Assembly: GCA_038258425.1 (NCBI GenBank)
Contig: JBBSPV010000009.1
Location: 1 to 64,000, forward strand
Source: DATLGB01 sp038258425
GTDB lineage: Bacteria > Actinomycetota > Thermoleophilia > Solirubrobacterales > Solirubrobacteraceae
Direction: 5' to 3'
DNA length: 64,000 nt
How positions within the stretch are numbered: position 1 is the stretch's first letter; every line of letters starts with the position of its first letter. The notes under the pieces were generated by a model. The model was not told the origin of the DNA. It worked only from the letters and a program-made list of their open reading frames with translations, and made no database searches. This document shows, one piece after another, positions 1-8,004 of this stretch. Both the position numbers and the translations under genes were made by a program.

Positions 1-279
1 GAGCGCCGGCTCAAGGCGCGAGCGGAGCGCCGCCGCAAGGCCCGCGCCGCCGAGCGCCGCCGCGCCGCGCGCCGCAAGGCCCGCCGCGAGGCCGAGCAGA
101 CCCCGACCGCGGAGCCGACGAAGGCCGCGGCCGCCGCGACCCACGGCGGCGACGACGGCGGGCTCGGCACGGGCGGGCTGATCGCCATCGTCGTGGTCGC
201 CATCGCCGTGCTGGCGGTCGGCGCCCGCTTTCTGCTGCGCCGCGTCGGCCGCTCGGGCACCTCGACGCAGACCCCGTGA
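1..279 (+). CDS. C-terminal part of a membrane-anchored protein (start outside window)
   Basis: Only the last 92 codons are visible, in frame from base 1 to a TGA at 277-279. The fragment starts with an Arg/Lys/Ala/Glu-rich, probably helical stretch (about residues 1-33), then a Pro/Thr/Ala linker with a Gly/Asp patch, then one hydrophobic segment (LIAIVVVAIAVLAVGA) and a short basic tail. The layout looks like a single-pass membrane protein with a charged helical domain before the anchor. No family can be assigned from the fragment. The next gene is convergent, 24 bp away. Confidence 0.6.
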   Translation, partial: ERRLKARAERRRKARAAERRRAARRKARREAEQTPTAEPTKAAAAATHGGDDGGLGTGGLIAIVVVAIAVLAVGARFLLRRVGRSGTSTQTP

Positions 280-303
280 CCGCGGCGCGCCTCGCGGGCG
301 GGG

Positions 304-2964
304 TCAGCCGGGAAGGCTGAGCAACGTCTCCACGCGGTCCAGCACCGCGTCGTCGAAGGCTGCGGCCCAGTCGCGCGGCCAGTCGACAGCGCTTCCCGCG
401 ACTCGCGCCTGAACGTCTGCGGCGGCGGCGACCGCCCCGCCCAGCGCCGCCACGAGCGGTTCGATCGCGGGCTCGGCGGCGCGCAGGTTCGCGGAGATCG
501 CCGCCATCGCGGCCGGCGTCTTGTTCTCGAACGCGCTGGTGACGGTGACCATCCCCGCGGAGGCCATCTCGATCGGCACGAGGCTCGGGTGCGGTGTGTG
601 CATGAGCGCCAGACCGACGTCGTGCTCGCGCAACAGCTCCCCGTAGGCGGCCTGGCCCGAGCGCGGCAGGAGCTCGAGCGTCTTCCCCGTCCCGAGGTCG
701 AGCCGGCGCCCGAGCGCCGTCGTGCCCACGCCGCGCAGCGCCCACCCGCGCAGCAGCCCGCGCCGGCTCGCCTCGCGAAGCGCGAGCGTCCCGAGCTCGA
801 ACAGGTTGCGCGCAGCGTGAGCTTCCGGGCGCGCGTAGAACAGCAGGCGCCGCTGCGTGCGCGCCGCCAGCTCGGTCGCCGTCGGCGGCCTCACGGGCGT
901 GATGGCGTTCCGGAAGGCCGCCGAGGCCGTATCGCCGGCGTCCGCGCCGGCCGCGAAGACCCCGAGTCCGCGACGCCGGAAGAAGTCCCGCAGCAGCTCG
1001 GTGGAGAACAGCGCACGATGCTCGAAGCGGTAGGACGCCTCCGCCAGCGCGGCCCAGGTGCCCATGGGGAAGGTGAACGGCTCGTACTCCTGGACCAGGT
1101 AGAGGAACGGCGCGGACCGCAGCTCGCGCACCGCGGCGTCCGCCAGGTGCGCGGTCCACCAGGTCGAGGCGATCCAGCGGTCGTCGGCCGAGGCCTCCAC
1201 CGGCCCGGACTCGCGGCCGAACGTGACCTCGACGCGGTCGAAGAACCCCTCCAGCCCGTCGTAGGCCTCGATCGTGCGCTGCCAGCCTGCCGGCAGGGGC
1301 GGGACGGGGTCGACCGTGACGATCCGCACGCGCACGCCGCGCTCGGCCAGACGGCGGGCGAGGTTGAACTTGCCGATGTAGCCGCCGAAGAAGTGCGCCA
1401 GGTCGATCGTCGGGACGAGGAGGTTCACGCGCGGGGCACCCGGCTGGTCTCCCGCCGTGAGCCGGAGCGGAAGGATCTTCTCCTCGACGACCCGCAGCTC
1501 GGGCAGGGTCGGTCCGCCCCGGCCCGGGGGTTGGTGGAGCGTCGGCGGCGGTACGGCGTCCAGCCGGACGCGGCGCGCGGGGCGGTCACGCGCGGTGGCG
1601 CGGAGCAGGCGCCGCCACATGAAGGCGTAGCCCAGCATCCACTCCGCTCCGAGCGTCTCGGGCCGGCCGGTCAGCTCCCGGGCGCCGCGCAACCAGAGGC
1701 GCCCGAGCGCGGGCAACGAGGTTTCCGCGGTGGTGAAGCGCGCCAGCGCCCGGCGCTTGGGCGGCGCCATCCGCTCGCCGACGCGCAGCCGCAGCACCGT
1801 CACGACCTGCACGAGGCGGCAGACGTCGACGAAGTAGTGCATCCGCCACTGACGCACCCGCTCCCGAGGGTCGCGCCGCACGGCGCCGAACCGGTCGCGC
1901 AGACTCGGCATGCGGTTGGCGGCGGCGTGCCCGAGCGACGCCTCGCCGTGCTGGACGTAGTCGTAGAGCGGGCGGTCGACGTAGGCGACGTCTCCCCTGG
2001 CGAGCGCCACGAGGCCGAGCCAGTGATCATGGAAGTGCGCGAACTGGCCCGGTGGGAAGGGCAGCGCGTCGGCGAGCAGCTCCCGCCGCAGCAGCGACGC
2101 CGCACCCGTGACGGCGTTGGCGACGAGCAGCGAGAGCAGGTCGGCGTGGTTGTTGCGGCGGCGCTCCCAGTACGTCTCGGCCAGCACCGCGCCCTCCGGG
2201 GTGACCACGCGCGCGTCCGAGTAGACGAGCTCGGCGTCGCCGATCCCGCTCAGCAGCGCCTCGAGCTTGTCGGGGTGCCACTCGTCGTCCTGGTCGGCGA
2301 GGGCGACGAAGGGCGCCTCGGCCGGCGCAAGGGCGAGCACCCGCTCGAAGTTCCGGTAGAAGCCGAGCCGCCCGCCGGAGTCCGTGACCACGAAGCGCGG
2401 GTCGTCCCCGACCGCGTCCCGGACCACGGCCCGGCCCTCGGCGCTCGAGCCGTCGTCGGAGATGACGCAGACCCAATGACCGTGCGTCTGGGCCCGGATG
2501 GAGTCGAGCTGGCGGCGCAGCAGCTCGGCCGGCGGCTCGTAGGTGGCGATGCAGATCGCCACCAGCGGCCCGTCCCCGTCAACGGCGGCCGGGAGCGCCA
2601 CCGGTCCGGGCAGCGCGACGACGTCGACGGCGCCGAGCCCGACGTCGCCGCGGTCGCTGCGCAAGCCGATCGTGACCACGTCGCCGGGCGCCCGCGGACC
2701 GATGGCCGCGGTGCCCCAGAAGCCGCTGCGATAGCCGTCCGGGGACCCGGCGCCGTAGGGGTCCTCCTCCGGGCGCAGACCGCGCAACACGTCCAGGCGG
2801 GGCATGCCGTGCGCGGTGAGGGGCTGCGGTTCGCCGTCGACGAGCAGGGCGAGCGTCTCGACGCGCTCGGCGCACCAGCCGGCGACGAAGAGCGCCGTCC
2901 CGGCGCCGACCGCGAGCGAGGGCGGCAGCGGCGTGTCGAGCTGGACGTGGAGCGGCGCCGCCAT
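304..2964 (-). CDS. bifunctional glycosyltransferase (GT2 domain plus C-terminal GT4/WsaF-like domain)
   Basis: An 886-residue protein probably builds a surface glycan by adding two sugars from nucleotide donors at the inner membrane face. Residues 1-130 form an extra N-terminal domain. A GT2 fold starts near 133 (LVAICIATYEPP) with the metal/donor motif DQDDEW at about 224-229, a form common in rhamnosyltransferases. From about 510 a second domain begins (NLLVPTIDLAHFFGGYIGKF), resembling WsaF-type GT4 rhamnosyltransferases. The reading frame stays open upstream to 3573, but I start at the ATG at 2964, because a TACGGT -10 element (2978-2973) ends 8 nt before it and the upstream extension overlaps the divergent gene. 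Sugar specificity is inferred only. Confidence 0.85.
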   Translation of the reverse strand: MAAPLHVQLDTPLPPSLAVGAGTALFVAGWCAERVETLALLVDGEPQPLTAHGMPRLDVLRGLRPEEDPYGAGSPDGYRSGFWGTAAIGPRAPGDVVTIGLRSDRGDVGLGAVDVVALPGPVALPAAVDGDGPLVAICIATYEPPAELLRRQLDSIRAQTHGHWVCVISDDGSSAEGRAVVRDAVGDDPRFVVTDSGGRLGFYRNFERVLALAPAEAPFVALADQDDEWHPDKLEALLSGIGDAELVYSDARVVTPEGAVLAETYWERRRNNHADLLSLLVANAVTGAASLLRRELLADALPFPPGQFAHFHDHWLGLVALARGDVAYVDRPLYDYVQHGEASLGHAAANRMPSLRDRFGAVRRDPRERVRQWRMHYFVDVCRLVQVVTVLRLRVGERMAPPKRRALARFTTAETSLPALGRLWLRGARELTGRPETLGAEWMLGYAFMWRRLLRATARDRPARRVRLDAVPPPTLHQPPGRGGPTLPELRVVEEKILPLRLTAGDQPGAPRVNLLVPTIDLAHFFGGYIGKFNLARRLAERGVRVRIVTVDPVPPLPAGWQRTIEAYDGLEGFFDRVEVTFGRESGPVEASADDRWIASTWWTAHLADAAVRELRSAPFLYLVQEYEPFTFPMGTWAALAEASYRFEHRALFSTELLRDFFRRRGLGVFAAGADAGDTASAAFRNAITPVRPPTATELAARTQRRLLFYARPEAHAARNLFELGTLALREASRRGLLRGWALRGVGTTALGRRLDLGTGKTLELLPRSGQAAYGELLREHDVGLALMHTPHPSLVPIEMASAGMVTVTSAFENKTPAAMAAISANLRAAEPAIEPLVAALGGAVAAAADVQARVAGSAVDWPRDWAAAFDDAVLDRVETLLSLPG

Positions 2965-2972
2965 GCCCGGGC

Positions 2973-2982
2973 ACCGTAGGGT
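2973..2982. promoter_or_regulatory. bidirectional -10 core, ANNNTANNNT type
   Basis: The sequence ACCGTAGGGT reads as TAGGGT on the plus strand, 9 nt before the ATG at 2992. On the minus strand it reads as TACGGT, 8 nt before the ATG at 2964. The two hexamers share the central TA. Neither gene has a Shine-Dalgarno, so both transcripts are probably leaderless or nearly so. Confidence 0.6.
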
Positions 2983-2991
2983 GAGCCCCCG

Positions 2992-3576
2992 ATGTCGGAG
3001 CAGAAGGCGTTCTGGGCGGCGCTGCGCGCCCGTCACCCCGGTCTGCGCGAAGCGGTCCTCGCCGACGCGCGGATCACGGCCCACTTCCGTGGCGAACGGC
3101 ATGAGTTCCGCTCCACGGCGGATGCCCTCGCGCAGATCGCCCGGCTCGCCTGGACCTCGGACGCGTTCGCCGCGCAGGTCCTCTACCGCGTCAAGACCAC
3201 GTTGCAGCGCCGCGGGGTGCCGGTACTGCCCCGTGTGGCCCACCGAGCGGCGATGGCACTCGCCCAGGTGTCGATCGGCGACCCCGTGCTCATGCATCCG
3301 GGCGTCTACCTCATTCACGGCCAGGTCGTCGCGGACGGCCTCGTCGAGATCGGTCCGGGCACCGTGATCGCTCCGTGGGTGACGATCGGGCTCCGCGCCG
3401 GCGTCGTCGAGGGCGCGACGATCGAGGCGGGCGCCTCCATCGGCACGGGGGCCAAGGTCATCGGTCCGGTGACCATCGGCGCCGGGGCCCAGGTCGGGGC
3501 CAACGCCGTGGTCGTCGCCGATGTGGCGCCGGGCGCCACGGTCGTCGGAGCGCCGGCCCGGCCCGTCGGTCACTAG
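2992..3576 (+). CDS. hexapeptide-repeat acyltransferase (serine acetyltransferase-like)
   Basis: A 194-residue protein with an alpha-helical N-terminal half and a C-terminal left-handed beta-helix (about residues 85-190), seen as repeated hexapeptides such as IGPGTV, IEAGAS, IGTGAK, IGPVTI and IGAGAQ. It ends in the typical GATVVGAPARPV cap. This is the layout of the CysE/LbH serine acetyltransferase family. In a glycan cluster it could equally O- or N-acetylate a sugar with acetyl-CoA. The start is the ATG 9 nt after TAGGGT (2977-2982). The next gene follows 29 bp later with its own -10. Confidence 0.8.
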   Translation: MSEQKAFWAALRARHPGLREAVLADARITAHFRGERHEFRSTADALAQIARLAWTSDAFAAQVLYRVKTTLQRRGVPVLPRVAHRAAMALAQVSIGDPVLMHPGVYLIHGQVVADGLVEIGPGTVIAPWVTIGLRAGVVEGATIEAGASIGTGAKVIGPVTIGAGAQVGANAVVVADVAPGATVVGAPARPVGH

Positions 3577-3605
3577 AGCCGACGGGCGCTAGTACCCTTC
3601 GGCCG

Positions 3606-4661
3606 ATGTGGCCGTTCAACCGTAAATCCACCCCTGAGCCGTCGGGCGCGACCGCGGTCGCCGAGCGACCCCAGGATCCGCTCGAGCACGCCGGCGCCGA
3701 CGACCTGCATGCGGAGATCGAGCGCCTCACGGCCGCCAACCGCGCCGCCCGTGACCTCGACACGGAGCGCCGCCTGCTGACGGTCCGCCACCTGCTGGCC
3801 CAGCGCCGGATCGACGAGGCGGCCAGCGACCCGCAGCACCCCGACCCGTCCCGCGCCGCCCTGCCCGAGTTCACCGGCGAGCTCCCGGAGATCGACGCCG
3901 CCGACCTCACGCCGGAGCTGATCCGGGCCGGCATCCTGCGCGACGGTGCCCTGCTCGTGCGCGGGCTGGTCCCCCGGGATGCGGCGCTCGCCTTCGCGGA
4001 GCAGATCGACCAGTCGTTCACCGAGCGCGAGCTCGTCCTCGACGGCCAGCCGGCGACACCTGGCTACTACGAGGAGTGGACCGGAGAAGGCCGCTTCGGC
4101 GACGTCGGCAGCCGACCCTGGATCCGCGCCGGCGGCGGGGTGCTGGCCGGGGACTCCCCGAAGCTCGCCTTCGAGATGCTCGAGCTCTTCCGCGCCGGCG
4201 GGTTCATGCCGGTGGTCGAGGCCTACCTCGGCGAGCCGCCGCTGATCTCCTTCGAGAAGACGACGTTGCGCAAGGCCACGCCGGACGTGGCGGGCGCCTG
4301 GCACCAGGACGGCGCGTTCATGGGGCCCGTGCGCGCCCTCAACCTCTGGCTGTCGCTGTCGCGCTGCGGCGACGAGTCGCCGGGACTCGACGTCGTCCCG
4401 CGCCGCCTCGACGACTACGTCGACGCCGGCGGCGAGGGCGCCATGCTCTCCTACCAGGTGACGGACGCCACGGCGCAGTCCGCCGCCGGCGCGACGACGA
4501 TCGTGCGCCCGATCTTCGAGCCCGGCGACGCGCTCTTCTTCGACGAGAAGTGCCTGCACCAGACCGCCTCGGATCCGTCGATGCCCAACCCGCGCTACGC
4601 CATCGAGAGCTGGTTCTTCGGGGGTTCGGCGTTCCCGGAGTACGTCCCGATCGCGGTCTAG
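3606..4661 (+). CDS. phytanoyl-CoA dioxygenase (PhyH)-like protein
   Basis: A 351-residue protein with a charged N-terminal helical part (1-75) and a double-stranded beta-helix dioxygenase domain. The Fe(II) triad is visible: His233 and Asp235 in WHQDG and His318 in CLHQT. Arg330 (PRYAIE) sits where 2-oxoglutarate is usually held. The family hydroxylates or oxidises small molecules, and in polysaccharide clusters members may modify sugars or lipids; the substrate here is unknown. The ATG at 3606 lies 7 nt after TACCCT (3593-3598). It heads an apparent four-gene run (3606-7160) with a glycosyltransferase and two methyltransferases. Confidence 0.75.
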   Translation: MWPFNRKSTPEPSGATAVAERPQDPLEHAGADDLHAEIERLTAANRAARDLDTERRLLTVRHLLAQRRIDEAASDPQHPDPSRAALPEFTGELPEIDAADLTPELIRAGILRDGALLVRGLVPRDAALAFAEQIDQSFTERELVLDGQPATPGYYEEWTGEGRFGDVGSRPWIRAGGGVLAGDSPKLAFEMLELFRAGGFMPVVEAYLGEPPLISFEKTTLRKATPDVAGAWHQDGAFMGPVRALNLWLSLSRCGDESPGLDVVPRRLDDYVDAGGEGAMLSYQVTDATAQSAAGATTIVRPIFEPGDALFFDEKCLHQTASDPSMPNPRYAIESWFFGGSAFPEYVPIAV

Positions 4662-4670
4662 CCGGCGGTC

Positions 4671-5546
4671 GTGGCGGTTCGCGAACCGGACCTCGCGCCC
4701 CAGGACAGCCCGGCGCATCCGATGGCGCCGTACGTGGCCGACGCGCGGCGGCGACAGCGTGCGCGCCCGGTACCGCGCGTGCCGCCCCGTCGCGCGGTGA
4801 TCACCATCGTCCACGACGAACCGGTCTTCCTCCCGATCTGGTTGGGCTACTACGGGCGCTTCTTCGATCCACGGGACATCTACGTGCTCGACAACGAGAC
4901 CACGGACGGCTCGACGGAGCGCGACGGCTTCGTGCGCATCCCCGTGACCCGGGCGGAGGTCGATCACACCTGGATGGTCCGGACGGTCGAAGCGCTGCAG
5001 CACGACCTGCTGGATCGTGGCTACGACGTCGTCGTGGTCACTGACGTCGACGAGATCATCGCGCCCGTGCCCGAGCTCGGCGACCTGGGCGGGTACCTCG
5101 ACGGCTTCGGTGCCGAGTGGGTCAACTGCCTCGGCTACGAGGTCCTGCACCAGCCGGCGGCCGAGCCGCCGCTGGAGCTCTCCAGGCCCGTGCTCACCCA
5201 GCGTGGTCACTGGTTTCCCAACGGCGCCTACGACAAGGCAGCGGTGGCGTCCGCCCCGATGACGTGGCGGCCCGGCTTCCACGGTCGGGAGGACTTCCGA
5301 TACGACCTCGACCCGGATCTCCGCCTGATCCACCTGCACCGCATGGACTTCGACCTCTGCCTGCAACGCCACCGCACGCGCGCGCGTCGCCGCTGGGCGG
5401 CCGCCGACGCCGACCGTCGCTGGGCGGTGCACAACCAGATCACCGAGGACGAGGCGTTCGCACGCTGGTTCTTCACCGACAGCAGCATCGAGGGGTTCCC
5501 GATCCGCCTGGAACCGATCCGGTCCAACTGGCGGGAGGTGGTGTGA
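4671..5546 (+). CDS. glycosyltransferase family 2-like protein (Glyco_tranf_2_4 type)
   Basis: A 291-residue protein. After a 40-residue basic leader, VITIVHDEPVFLPIWLGYY and YVLDNETTDGS match the start of the GT2-like family that uses a 'work in one place, watch the distance' layout. VVVTDVDEIIAP supplies the acidic metal/donor site. The C-terminal half carries HLHRMDFD and a Trp/Arg-rich stretch. It likely transfers a sugar to the cluster's glycan; donor and acceptor are unknown. GTG at 4671 is the first start after the previous stop, 9 nt downstream. Its stop overlaps the next start in GTGA (5543-5546), which indicates translational coupling. Confidence 0.75.
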   Translation: MAVREPDLAPQDSPAHPMAPYVADARRRQRARPVPRVPPRRAVITIVHDEPVFLPIWLGYYGRFFDPRDIYVLDNETTDGSTERDGFVRIPVTRAEVDHTWMVRTVEALQHDLLDRGYDVVVVTDVDEIIAPVPELGDLGGYLDGFGAEWVNCLGYEVLHQPAAEPPLELSRPVLTQRGHWFPNGAYDKAAVASAPMTWRPGFHGREDFRYDLDPDLRLIHLHRMDFDLCLQRHRTRARRRWAAADADRRWAVHNQITEDEAFARWFFTDSSIEGFPIRLEPIRSNWREVV

Positions 5547-6145
5547 CCCGGATGCTCGACCGCCTGCGGGACGGCCTGCTGCCGGAGGCGCGCGCGGGTG
5601 CCGAGCAGTGGCAGCGTGTCCCGCTGCGCGCAGCGGTCGGTGCGCACCTCGACGCGCTCGGTCCGGAGCGCCTGACCTGCGCCGAGATCAGCGGCGCCGA
5701 CCAGGCCGTGCGTCCATGGAAGGCCTTCGAGGCCCTGCAGTACCCCGCCTTCGATCTCTGCGCTCCACCCGCCGAGCACGACAGCTACGACGTCGTGGTC
5801 TGCGAGCAGGTGCTCGAGCACGTGGTCGACCCGTTCCTGGCGGCCCGCACGCTGGCGGCGCTGACCCGGGCGGGAGGTCACGTCGTGGTCTCGACGCCCT
5901 TCCTCATCCGCGTCCACGAGCTGTGGGGCATGCAGGACCGCTGGCGCTTCACCCCGCGGGGCCTGCGGACCCTGCTCGAGGCGGCCGGCCTCGAGGTCGA
6001 CCACGTCGACTCGTGGGGCAATCGGGCCGTCATCAACGCGGAGCTGACGCGCTGGACCGCCCGCCGCCGCTGGCTGCCGCTGGGCAACTGGCCGGATCGG
6101 CCGGTGCAGGTGTGGGCCTTCGCCCGCCGGGCCGCCGAGCACTAG
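5543..6145 (+). CDS. class I SAM-dependent methyltransferase
   Basis: A 200-residue protein of the Methyltransf_11/23 type. The usual glycine-rich motif I is weak (TCAEISGADQAV near residue 45). The later motifs are clear: YDVVVCEQVLEHV for motif post-II and GGHVVVSTPFLIR for motif III. It ends with a conserved GLEVDHVDSWGN-like strand. It probably methylates a sugar or lipid intermediate, although the weak SAM loop leaves activity uncertain. GTG at 5543 overlaps the upstream TGA by four bases; ATG at 5552 is an alternative. Confidence 0.7.
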   Translation: MTRMLDRLRDGLLPEARAGAEQWQRVPLRAAVGAHLDALGPERLTCAEISGADQAVRPWKAFEALQYPAFDLCAPPAEHDSYDVVVCEQVLEHVVDPFLAARTLAALTRAGGHVVVSTPFLIRVHELWGMQDRWRFTPRGLRTLLEAAGLEVDHVDSWGNRAVINAELTRWTARRRWLPLGNWPDRPVQVWAFARRAAEH

Positions 6146-6158
6146 TCTGCGCCGCCGC

Positions 6159-7160
6159 ATGACCGCGTCCCTGCATGGCTTCGACCCGTACGATCACGAC
6201 CCCGAGCGCTGGGGCGTCTCCCTGTCCCAGTCCGCGGAGCTCATGCTCCCCTGCCTCGACGCCGCCGGCGCGCGCTCCGTGGTGGAGATCGGCGCCTTCG
6301 CCGGCGACCTGACCCGCGTGCTCGTCGCGTGGGCAGCTCGGTCGGGGGCGACCGTCGGGGCGATCGATCCGGCGCCACAGCCCGCACTGGAGGCGCTCGC
6401 CGACCAGCATCCGGAGCTCAGCCTGGTGCGCAGGACGAGCCTCGCGGCGCTGCCGGAGATCGGGCTCCCCGACGCGGTGGTCATCGACGGCGACCACAAC
6501 TGGTACACGGTCTCGGAGGAGCTGCGCCTGATCGACGAGCGCGCACCGGGCGGCGGGTTGCCGCTCCTGCTCTTCCACGACGTGTCGTGGCCGCACGCTC
6601 GCCGCGACGACTACCACGAGGCCGGCGCGATCCCGGCTGAGCACCGCCACGAGGTCGCGGGCGCCGACGGCGGCATCTTCCCGGGAGAGCCCGGCCTCCG
6701 CCCCGGCGGCGGCCTGCCGTACCCGAACTCCGCCGCCCGTGAGGGCGGCCCGCGCAACGGGGTGCGGACGGCCGTGGAGGACTTCGCCGCCGGCCGCCAG
6801 GACGTCCGCTTCGCCCGGGTGCCGTCGTTCTTCGGCTTCGGCGTGGCGTGGTCGCGCGAGGCGCCGTGGTCCGACGCCGTGGCCGCCGTCGTCGATCCCT
6901 GGGACGGACACCCGCTGCTCGAGCGCCTGGAGGCCAACCGCGTGCACCACCTCGCGCTGGGCCAGACCCGGCTGCGCGAGCTGTGGGCCGAGCAGGAGCG
7001 CCGTGGCCGCCAGGAGGTCCTGCTGCGGCGCCTGCTGGACTCGAGCGCGTTCGCCCTCGCGGAGCGGCTCTCCCGCCTGCGCCGGCGCGCCGGTGTCGCG
7101 CCCGGGGCGACGGTCGTCAGCCGGGACGAGATCCGCCGCGCGCTCGACGAGCCGCGTTGA
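6159..7160 (+). CDS. class I SAM-dependent methyltransferase (Methyltransf_24-like) with helical tail
   Basis: A 333-residue protein. Residues 38-60 carry the SAM-binding loop (VVEIGAFAGDLTRVLVAW), GAIDP is the acidic end of strand 2 and DAVVIDGDHNWYTVSEEL matches the CmcI/Methyltransf_24 class that acts on cell-surface or antibiotic sugars. The middle holds a Gly/Pro-rich insertion. The last ~75 residues are a charged helical tail (RRGRQEVLLRRLL). The start ATG is 10 nt after TAGTCT (6143-6148), whose TAG is also the stop codon of the upstream gene. The 3' end overlaps the convergent gene by 44 bp. Confidence 0.75.
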   Translation: MTASLHGFDPYDHDPERWGVSLSQSAELMLPCLDAAGARSVVEIGAFAGDLTRVLVAWAARSGATVGAIDPAPQPALEALADQHPELSLVRRTSLAALPEIGLPDAVVIDGDHNWYTVSEELRLIDERAPGGGLPLLLFHDVSWPHARRDDYHEAGAIPAEHRHEVAGADGGIFPGEPGLRPGGGLPYPNSAAREGGPRNGVRTAVEDFAAGRQDVRFARVPSFFGFGVAWSREAPWSDAVAAVVDPWDGHPLLERLEANRVHHLALGQTRLRELWAEQERRGRQEVLLRRLLDSSAFALAERLSRLRRRAGVAPGATVVSRDEIRRALDEPR

Positions 7161-8004
7161 GCCGCCGCAGCGGCTCCGTGAGCTGCCACGACGGGCTTGC
7201 GGTGACGGCCGCCAGCCGTCCCTCCAGCTCGGCCACGCGCGCCTCCAACAGGGAGGCGTTCGAGTAGGCGACGGTGCGCGCCGCCTCGCGCTCGGCCTCG
7301 GCACGCCGCGCTCGGGCCCGCCAGTCCTCGTCGTCCTGCGCAACCGCCCACTTCCGGGCCACCGCGACGTGCGATTCGACCCAGATGTCGAGGTCGTCGA
7401 TGAGCTTGAGCGGGTGGTGGCGCACCGCGGGCAGGTCGGCGACGAGGAGCCTGCGGCCCGCCGCCCGGACCTGGCGGCAGAGGTCGTGGTCGTGACCGTG
7501 GGGCAGGTGCAGGCCCTCGTCGAAGCGCATCTCGCGCACCGCCCAGGGCGAGAGGACGAGCAGCGAGCCGTCGAGCGTGTCCACCTCGCCGGGGGCCGGG
7601 GCGGGGTGCGTCCACGCGAAGGCCGCCAGGTCGCCGCCGCCGTGCTCGTGGTAGCGGTGCACGATCGGCGCGGAGACGACCTGCCCCTCCCACCAGGCCA
7701 GGCCCGGCGCGCCCGTGGCGCCGACGCACCCGGCGAGGCCGACCTCGGGGTCCGAGAGCGCCGCGCGCACGGTCGCGCACGTGTCCGGATCCGTGAGCTC
7801 CATGCGCTCGTGCACGAGCACGAGCGCCTCGAGGTCCGGCAGCCGCGCCGCCGTCTCCAGCGCGAGGTTCGCCCCGCGCGCGGGCCCGGCGGGGTTGGCA
7901 AGGGGCAGGATGACCGAGCCCGGCTCGGCGGCGCGCGCGATCCCCGGTCCCGCGTACCGCCGATAGGCCTCGGCGTCCATCATGGAGCAGGCGAAGGCGA
8001 TCAT
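7117..8004 (-). CDS. StrF-like glycosyltransferase with C-terminal coiled coil (paralogue 1)
   Basis: A 295-residue protein closely related to its upstream neighbour. Residues 1-225 form the StrF-like (PF13712-type) domain: ALVLVHERMELTD in the acidic region, the GLAGCVGATGAPGLAWWEG signature, VDTLDGSLLVLSPWA, and GHDHDLCRQVRAAG. Residues 235-280 are Arg/Glu/Ala-rich and likely coiled coil. The start ATG at 8004 overlaps the upstream TGA in ATGA (8001-8004), so the two paralogues form one coupled operon. The family resembles GT2 transferases, but biochemical proof is scarce. Confidence 0.75.
   Translation of the reverse strand: MIAFACSMMDAEAYRRYAGPGIARAAEPGSVILPLANPAGPARGANLALETAARLPDLEALVLVHERMELTDPDTCATVRAALSDPEVGLAGCVGATGAPGLAWWEGQVVSAPIVHRYHEHGGGDLAAFAWTHPAPAPGEVDTLDGSLLVLSPWAVREMRFDEGLHLPHGHDHDLCRQVRAAGRRLLVADLPAVRHHPLKLIDDLDIWVESHVAVARKWAVAQDDEDWRARARRAEAEREAARTVAYSNASLLEARVAELEGRLAAVTASPSWQLTEPLRRLNAARRARGGSRPG

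Noticed and set aside
3573..5432. 619-codon open frame on the minus strand
   Set aside because: Antisense shadow of the PhyH-like and GT2-like genes in high-G+C DNA; the translation is Arg/Val/Glu low complexity without domains.
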